Positions 59,525 to 64,000 of a stretch of DNA of 64,000 nt are shown in pieces. Position numbers and translations under genes: made by a program. The notes under the pieces were generated by a model that was given only the letters and a program-made list of their open reading frames with translations, was not told the DNA's origin and searched no databases. The stretch spans positions 2,790,001 through 2,854,000 of the forward strand of contig OZ241353.1 in the NCBI GenBank assembly GCA_965200375.1, read 5' to 3'. Each line of letters begins with the position of its first letter. Within the stretch, counting starts at the first letter, position 1. Source of the DNA: VXYL01 sp965200375 (GTDB taxonomy: Bacteria; Pseudomonadota; Gammaproteobacteria; Pseudomonadales; Azotimanducaceae).

Positions 59525-60187
59525 TCACTCCGGCGCTGGTTCCCGCAACAACGCCGCGTAGCCGCGCAGCGCCCGGCGGTGTTCCCGCCAGTTCGGCAAG
59601 GACACCTCCAGCAACGCGTAGAACCCGGCACCGTGGTTCATGTGGCGCAGGTGGCAGAGTTCGTGGAGGGCCACGTAGGCCATCGCCTCCGGCGGTACCT
59701 TGGCCAAGTGGGTGTTGAGCGAGATGCGGCCGTGGCTCGAACAGCTGCCCCATCGGCTGGTCATGTAGCGGTGCCGCCAGGGCGGCAGCGCCGGCAGCCA
59801 GGGCAGCTGCTCGGCGGCCTCGCGCAGCGCCTGTTCGAGCAGCACGTCCGCCTGCCGCGCCCACCAGGCCCACACTGCGGCCTTGGTGCGCTCCGCCGGG
59901 GCTAGCAGGGTTGTCGCATCCGCTAGGCGCACTGCCTCGCCAGCACTGGTCCGAAGGGTGATCCGCCGCCCGCGGAACAGCAGCGCGGCGCCGTCGACGT
60001 ATTCGGTTGGCCACCCGAGCGGGTCGGCGGCACGGCTGCGGCGACGCAGCCAGCGGGCGTTGCGGCAGAGCAGCCGCTGCACATCCTCGACTGGCGTACC
60101 GGGCGGGACGTCCACCAGCACGGCCCCGCCCGGGGCGAACTCGAACCCCATGCGAGTGCGGCGGCGGTGGTTCCAGCGCACCGTCAC
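59525..60187 (-). CDS. YgjP-like (DUF45) metallopeptidase
   Basis: The 220-residue protein has the YgjP zinc motif YVALHELCHLRHMNHGAGFY and the upstream TSRWGSCSSHGRISLNTHLA block. Members are predicted zinc peptidases, sometimes linked to type I R-M systems. The GTG at 60187 is a tentative start; the frame opens VRWNHRRRTRMGFEFAPGG. It converges on the restriction gene. The 250 bases upstream on its side hold no gene. Confidence 0.85.
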   Translation of the reverse strand: MTVRWNHRRRTRMGFEFAPGGAVLVDVPPGTPVEDVQRLLCRNARWLRRRSRAADPLGWPTEYVDGAALLFRGRRITLRTSAGEAVRLADATTLLAPAERTKAAVWAWWARQADVLLEQALREAAEQLPWLPALPPWRHRYMTSRWGSCSSHGRISLNTHLAKVPPEAMAYVALHELCHLRHMNHGAGFYALLEVSLPNWREHRRALRGYAALLREPAPE

Positions 60188-60404
60188 CGCCAGCGCGGCG
60201 CCGTCGTCTGTCGGCCAGGAGAAAGCGGCGCGTTGCAGTTGTCGGCACCCCGGATCGAATGTGCGGCGTCGGCGGGTTGGCGTCGGAGCATACGCCTGAT
60301 GGGTTGGTTGTTGCGCCGTGCGCGTTGCCTCGCCGGGCCGCGCGGCAGGCGGGCGCTGGTGGATGGACGGTGCGGAAGCTGTGTGGAACCACCGCAGAAA
60401 CCGC

Positions 60405-60432
60405 TTGCACTGGCGACGAGCGCGGCTATAGT
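60405..60432 (+). promoter_or_regulatory. Strong promoter of a short structured transcript
   Basis: -35 TTGCAC (60405-60410) and -10 TATAGT (60427-60432) are 16 bases apart. Transcription should start near 60439, right at or before a short leader. No other strong promoter is seen between 60188 and the luciferase-like gene at 60704. Confidence 0.65.
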
Positions 60433-60438
60433 GGCCGC

Positions 60439-60575
60439 ATGTTGGGCGGAAAGAAAAGGAGGTGATCTGTGCGATCTGTTGTTGAGGGGCAAGCCCTCTA
60501 GCCTCACCGAAGTTGCGGGGCGAGTCCCCTCACAAGCGCCGGGGCGACGTTGCTGGGTGCAACGCGCCCCGGTTT
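60439..60575 (+). ncRNA. Candidate small RNA or leader with extended anti-16S match
   Basis: AAGGAGGTGATC (60456-60467) is complementary over 12 bases to the universal 16S rRNA 3' end. A GTG two bases on opens a ten-codon frame (60469-60501). Three hairpins follow: GAGGG-GCAAG-CCCTC, GGGG-CGAGT-CCCC and a long CCGGGGCG/CGCCCCGG stem (60539-60546, 60565-60572) with TTTCAC after it, which may terminate. A nine-codon frame from ATG 60439 overlaps the site. It may be a leader for the monooxygenase gene 130 bases on, or a ribosome-binding small RNA. Confidence 0.45.
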
Positions 60576-60703
60576 CACATTCACATATGGCCGCCGGGTA
60601 CCCGTCCGTCTCCTTCTTGCCAGAGGTTCCCTGTGCGCCGCCTTTGGAGAGGCCCACGCCGAAGGCTCTCCGGCAGATACGTCCCTAGTCCCTTGGAGGC
60701 GCT

Positions 60704-61618
60704 ATGAAGCTCGCAGTGGAGTTCCCGAGCGTCAGCTATCGGGAGGGCGGCGCTGGCGTCAAGCGCCTGGCGCAGGCCATCGAGGCCATCGGCTTCGACC
60801 AGCTCGACATCTTCGACCATGTGGTGATGGGCTTCCCCACCGCCAGCAGGCCGGCGCCCATGTATCCGCCGAAGATGCCGATCCTCGAGGCGCTGATGGC
60901 GCTCTCCCACATTGCCGCCGTCACCAGCCGCATCGGCCTCGGCACCGAGGTGCTGGTGCTGCCCCAACGCCAGCCGACGCTGGTCGCCAAGCAGGTGAGC
61001 ACCCTCGACACCCTTTCCGGCGGCCGGGTGCGGCTTGGCGTCGGCGTTGGCTGGCAAGCCTCCGAGTACGAGGCGCTGGGCGAGAACTTCGGCACCCGCG
61101 GGCGGCGCATGGACGAGGCCATCGATCTCCTGCGCGTCTATTGGGGCCAGGAGCAGGTGGAATACCACGGGCGCTTCTACGCGGCCGACGCGATGGCGAT
61201 GGAGCCGAAGCCGCCGCAGGGGCGGCAGCTGCCGATCTGGATCGGCGGGGCGGCCGAGGCGGCGCTGCGGCGAGTGGGCGAACGCGGCGACGGCTGGCTG
61301 GCCAACGCCATCGTTGATGCCGCCACGGCCGAGAAGTGCCGCGGCAAGATCGCCGCCTACGCGGAAGCGGCCGGACGCGATCCGGCCGCCATCGGCTATC
61401 AGATGATGCTGGACGCGCCGCCCCGGGACGACGCCGGCAAGCGCTTCTACGCGGACCCGAAACGGGTCGCTGCCCGGGCCGCGGCGGTGCGGGCGATGGG
61501 CTTCGAGTGGGGCACCATCAACGCCACGGCGATCTTCCAGGCCGGCGCCCGCAGCGTCGAGGCGATGGTGGACATGCTGGGGCACACCTACGAGGCGATA
61601 CGCCGGGAAGTGGGCTAG
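60704..61618 (+). CDS. LLM-class (luciferase-like) flavin oxidoreductase
   Basis: The 304-residue protein is a bacterial-luciferase-like TIM barrel: GFDQLDIFDHVVMGFP, ALMALSHIAAVTSRIGLGTE, VLVLPQRQPTLVAKQVSTLD, GGRVRLGVGVGWQASEYEAL and LPIWIGGAAEAALRRV. The subgroup uses F420 or FMN; cofactor cannot be fixed from the sequence. GGAGG precedes the ATG. It is separated from its neighbours, and its substrate is unknown. Confidence 0.9.
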   Translation: MKLAVEFPSVSYREGGAGVKRLAQAIEAIGFDQLDIFDHVVMGFPTASRPAPMYPPKMPILEALMALSHIAAVTSRIGLGTEVLVLPQRQPTLVAKQVSTLDTLSGGRVRLGVGVGWQASEYEALGENFGTRGRRMDEAIDLLRVYWGQEQVEYHGRFYAADAMAMEPKPPQGRQLPIWIGGAAEAALRRVGERGDGWLANAIVDAATAEKCRGKIAAYAEAAGRDPAAIGYQMMLDAPPRDDAGKRFYADPKRVAARAAAVRAMGFEWGTINATAIFQAGARSVEAMVDMLGHTYEAIRREVG

Positions 61619-61772
61619 TGGGCCAGCTCGACTGCAAGGACGGATGAGCTGGCGGCACGGCCAACCGATCTGGACCATCACCAATGTGGCTTGGTACTAG
61701 CGCACGCCGCCGACATGGCGGCGCGCCGAGTGCGCCGGCCGTCTTGCCGCCACGTCGGGCACCGAGTGCCGG

Positions 61773-62933
61773 CTAGCCCGGAACGAGGCTCCCTTTCCGC
61801 AGCGCCGCTGCGAAGTCCTGCGCCGGCAGCACGTCGATGCCGTCCTCGGTGCGCCAAGCGCGGGGCGCCAGGCACACCACGACCCGACGCCGGACGTCCG
61901 GGTGGTCCCGGGCCAGCGCCCGCAGCCCCTTGAGGTGGCGATCGACGATGCGGGCGCTCGCCTTGGCCTCCACCGCCACGCGCATGGCGCCGAGCACGAA
62001 ATCCACCTCGGTGCCGTTTGCGAGCCGCCAGTACGCGAGCGGCAGATCCAGTTCGCGGTAGGCGAGGGCGGCGGACAGTTCGTGGAACACCCAGTTCTCG
62101 AACGCCTTGCCGTACAGCTCCGAACCCGGTTGCAGTTCGCCGCGGCGGGCCAGTCGGTTGACCACGCCAACGTCGGCGAAGTAGAACTTGGGCGCCGCGG
62201 TGACGCGGCGCTTGGCCCGCCGGCGGTACGACGGCAGCCAGCGGCCGAGCAGCGTGTCCACCAGTATCTCGAAGTGCGCCTTGGCTGTGGGGCTGGAGAC
62301 TCCGCAGTCCGCGGCGACGTTGGAGAAGTTGACCAGCTCGCCGTCGCAGAGAGCGGCGGCGTCCAGGAATCCGGCGAAGGCTGGCAGGTTGCGCACCAGG
62401 CCCTCGGCGGCGACTTCCTCGCGCAGATAGTCGGCCAAGTAGGCATCCAGTCGGGCGGCGGGCCGCGACGCGTCGTACACGCGAGGCAGATAGCCGCGGT
62501 TCAAGAGGCGCGTGAGGTCGAAGTCCTCGCCGAGCTCGGCGGCGGTGACGCCGTGCATCTCGAACCGCAGCGCCCGTCCGCCGAGCAGGTTGGCCGCGCC
62601 GCGCCGTACTTTGCGTGCGCTCGAGCCGCACAGGGCGAAGGACAGGCCCCGGTTCTCGATCAGCCAATGCGCCTCGTCGAGCAGCGCCGGCGCCTTCTGC
62701 ACTTCGTCAATGACCACCTGGCCGTCCGGCGGCGGCCCCGAGGCTTCGATCTCGGCGCGCAGCCGCTCGGGATTGGCCATGTAGAGACGGAACTCCTCGG
62801 TCTTCAGCAGGTCGATCCAGCGGGCCCTTGGGTAGCGCTGGCGCAGCAGCGTCGTCTTGCCGGTCTGCCGCGGGCCCCAGAGGAAGAAGCTGTCCTCCCC
62901 AGGTGCCGGCAGATGCAGGGTCCTCGCGAACAT
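61773..62933 (-). CDS. AAA family ATPase with DUF4143 domain, second copy
   Basis: The 386-residue protein has Walker A in FFLWGPRQTGKTTLLRQ, Walker B in QVVIDEVQKAPALLDE, sensor FALCGSSARKVRRGAANLLG, and a C-terminal nuclease-like part with ANGTEVDFVLGAMRVAVEAK. It differs clearly from the copy at 893-2062. The ATG at 62933 is the family start. A palindrome (62957-62975) sits 24 bases upstream, parallel to the first copy. It is a single gene between the monooxygenase and flavodoxin-like genes. Confidence 0.88.
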   Translation of the reverse strand: MFARTLHLPAPGEDSFFLWGPRQTGKTTLLRQRYPRARWIDLLKTEEFRLYMANPERLRAEIEASGPPPDGQVVIDEVQKAPALLDEAHWLIENRGLSFALCGSSARKVRRGAANLLGGRALRFEMHGVTAAELGEDFDLTRLLNRGYLPRVYDASRPAARLDAYLADYLREEVAAEGLVRNLPAFAGFLDAAALCDGELVNFSNVAADCGVSSPTAKAHFEILVDTLLGRWLPSYRRRAKRRVTAAPKFYFADVGVVNRLARRGELQPGSELYGKAFENWVFHELSAALAYRELDLPLAYWRLANGTEVDFVLGAMRVAVEAKASARIVDRHLKGLRALARDHPDVRRRVVVCLAPRAWRTEDGIDVLPAQDFAAALRKGSLVPG

Positions 62934-62956
62934 TTGCTTGCAATATACAGCGTATT

Positions 62957-62975
62957 TCTAAAGTGTGGCTTTAGA
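62957..62975. promoter_or_regulatory. Operator-like palindrome upstream of the second DUF4143 gene
   Basis: TCTAAAG (62957-62963) and CTTTAGA (62969-62975) are perfect arms around TGTGG in an AT-rich patch that probably also holds the promoter. Position matches the palindrome at 2063-2099, though the sequence differs. Confidence 0.55.
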
Positions 62976-62991
62976 TATGCCGCCAAGAGCC

Positions 62992-63498
62992 TCAGTAGAC
63001 GCCCGCTTCCAGCCCCGCTGCCAAAGCCATGCCGAGCTCTCGGCAGCCGGCGAGATGCGCCGGCTGCACGGCGCCTTTGGCGATCACCGGCGGCTGCACC
63101 TCGTTGAACGGATAGCCGCCAGCGATGCGGCGAATGGCCCCGATGGCGCCGCTGCCGTCGTTGCCAGCGCTCACGAACATCGCGTACGGCAAGGGCTTGA
63201 GCTTGCCCTCCACGGGGTAGAAGGTGCGGTCAAGAAAGTCCTTCATGCCGCCGGACATGTAGCCGAAGTTCTCCGGGGTTCCGAGCAGCAGCCCCTGCGC
63301 CCACAGCAGGTCCTCAGGGCCGGCGTCCTGGGCCCTCCGCAGCCGCGTCTGCACCGCCTCGATCAGCGGATCCGTCGCGCCGGCGTATGCGGCCTCCGCC
63401 AATGCACGCGTGTTGCCGGTTTGGGTGTGGTAGACGATCAGCAGCCGCTTGCGGGCGCTGGCGGCGTAAGCTGGTTGGGCGGTCTCCTCCATAGGCAT
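62992..63498 (-). CDS. Flavodoxin-family NAD(P)H reductase-like protein
   Basis: The protein of about 168 residues has the FMN-binding loop LLIVYHTQTGNTRALAEAAY and GLLLGTPENFGYMSGGMKDF, then PYAMFVSAGNDGSGAI, a flavodoxin or WrbA-like fold. The start is one of two nearby ATGs (63498 or 63492). It is divergent from the threonine dehydratase gene, with only 17 bases between starts. Role is probably FMN-based electron transfer or quinone reduction. Confidence 0.85.
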   Translation of the reverse strand: MPMEETAQPAYAASARKRLLIVYHTQTGNTRALAEAAYAGATDPLIEAVQTRLRRAQDAGPEDLLWAQGLLLGTPENFGYMSGGMKDFLDRTFYPVEGKLKPLPYAMFVSAGNDGSGAIGAIRRIAGGYPFNEVQPPVIAKGAVQPAHLAGCRELGMALAAGLEAGVY

Positions 63499-63515
63499 GC
63501 GCAAGCCGAGCAGCC

Positions 63516-64000
63516 ATGACGATCACCATAGACGCAATCCAGGCGGCGCGCCAACGCATCCGCGCCCACATCGTGCAGACGCCGCTGCTTCGGTCCGCGG
63601 TGCTCTCCTCGATGCTGGGCGCACAGCTGCATCTGAAGTACGAGAACCTGCAGTTCACGGCGTCCTTCAAGGAACGCGGGGCGCTGAACCGGCTGCTGCT
63701 GCTCGACGCCGCGGAGCGCAGGCAGGGCGTCGTGGCGATGTCCGCCGGCAACCATGCCCAGGCGCTGGCCTACCACGGCACCCGCCTCGGCGTTCCGGTG
63801 ACCATCGTGATGCCCCGCCCCACGCCGAACGCGAAAGTGGCGCAAACCCGCGTCTTCGGCGCCGAAGTGCTGCTGCATGGCAGCCAGTTCGCCGAGACCC
63901 TCGCCTTCACGGAGCGGCTTGCGGCCGAGCGGCAGCGGACGCTGATCCACCCCTTCGACGACGAGGCGGTGGTCGCTGGCCAAGGTACGCTGGGCCTGGA
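63516..64000 (+). CDS. Threonine ammonia-lyase family protein (cut by window end)
   Basis: The first 161 residues are present. It opens MTITIDAIQAARQRIRAHIV, has the PLP Lys in LQFTASFKERGALNRLL, then VVAMSAGNHAQALAYHGTRL and TIVMPRPTPNAKVAQTRVFG, the biodegradative/biosynthetic threonine dehydratase pattern. It could also be a serine or serine-racemase-type enzyme. The frame is open to the last base. Confidence 0.9.
   Translation, partial: MTITIDAIQAARQRIRAHIVQTPLLRSAVLSSMLGAQLHLKYENLQFTASFKERGALNRLLLLDAAERRQGVVAMSAGNHAQALAYHGTRLGVPVTIVMPRPTPNAKVAQTRVFGAEVLLHGSQFAETLAFTERLAAERQRTLIHPFDDEAVVAGQGTLGL

Overview
The window is strongly GC-rich and densely coded, and the gene content points to a gammaproteobacterium. 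The evidence is a TtpC/ExbB/ExbD/TonB2 cluster, the EF-P lysylation trio epmB-efp-epmA, Pseudomonas-type nrdA and nrdB, an rpsF-rpsR-rplI-dnaB-radA run, an nrdR-ribD-nusB-thiL-pgpA run and phoBR. Genus cannot be told from the sequence. CoA-transferase, thiolase/DUF35, luciferase-like and mandelate-racemase-like genes suggest a free-living or symbiotic heterotroph.

Layout. 1-9 kb: a truncated LuxR-like regulator, a DUF4143 ATPase with an operator-like palindrome, msrB, then a minus-strand group with a mandelate-racemase-like enzyme, a split spermidine-synthase-like pair and a gamma-glutamyltransferase, followed by phoR. 8.6-9.1 kb: three tandem 160-base repeats between phoR and phoB. 10-16 kb: a dienelactone hydrolase and a six-gene TonB2-type energy-transduction operon. 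16-22.5 kb: riboflavin synthase, YgfZ, DUF1643, thiolase and DUF35 pair, and a large duplicated metallopeptidase. 22.7-25.3 kb: tRNA-Ser(CGA) followed by an accessory island of duplicated segments, a gene fragment and a cluster of two paralogous secreted cysteine-rich peptides plus a tiny membrane protein. 25-37 kb: SIS protein, CoA-transferase, EF-P modification genes, a transglutaminase-like protein, reductases and a GMC oxidoreductase. 37-45 kb: ribosomal, replication, repair and vitamin genes. 45-48 kb: xseB, a hydrolase with a disrupted signal peptide, and a toxin-antitoxin group. 48-50 kb: argD and argF.

50-59.5 kb is the most unusual part. nrdA carries a 382-residue intein with a LAGLIDADG endonuclease, inserted just before the conserved GGKRKG loop, and the residue after the intein is Gly rather than Cys, Ser or Thr. 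A DNA methyltransferase gene is wedged between nrdA and nrdB and overlaps both. Fifteen bases after nrdB starts an ImmA/IrrE peptidase, then a second methyltransferase, then a close BstYI-like restriction enzyme. The nrd control region has a DnaA box and two NrdR-box-like palindromes, and nrdR itself lies about 9 kb away. This looks like a restriction-modification locus tied to ribonucleotide reductase expression.

59.5-64 kb: a YgjP-like peptidase, a short structured transcript with an unusually long match to the 16S rRNA 3' end, a luciferase-like monooxygenase, a second DUF4143 ATPase, a flavodoxin-like protein and the start of a threonine dehydratase cut by the window edge. A family of CTAG-ended dispersed repeats occurs at 8.6, 30.1 and 44.9 kb.
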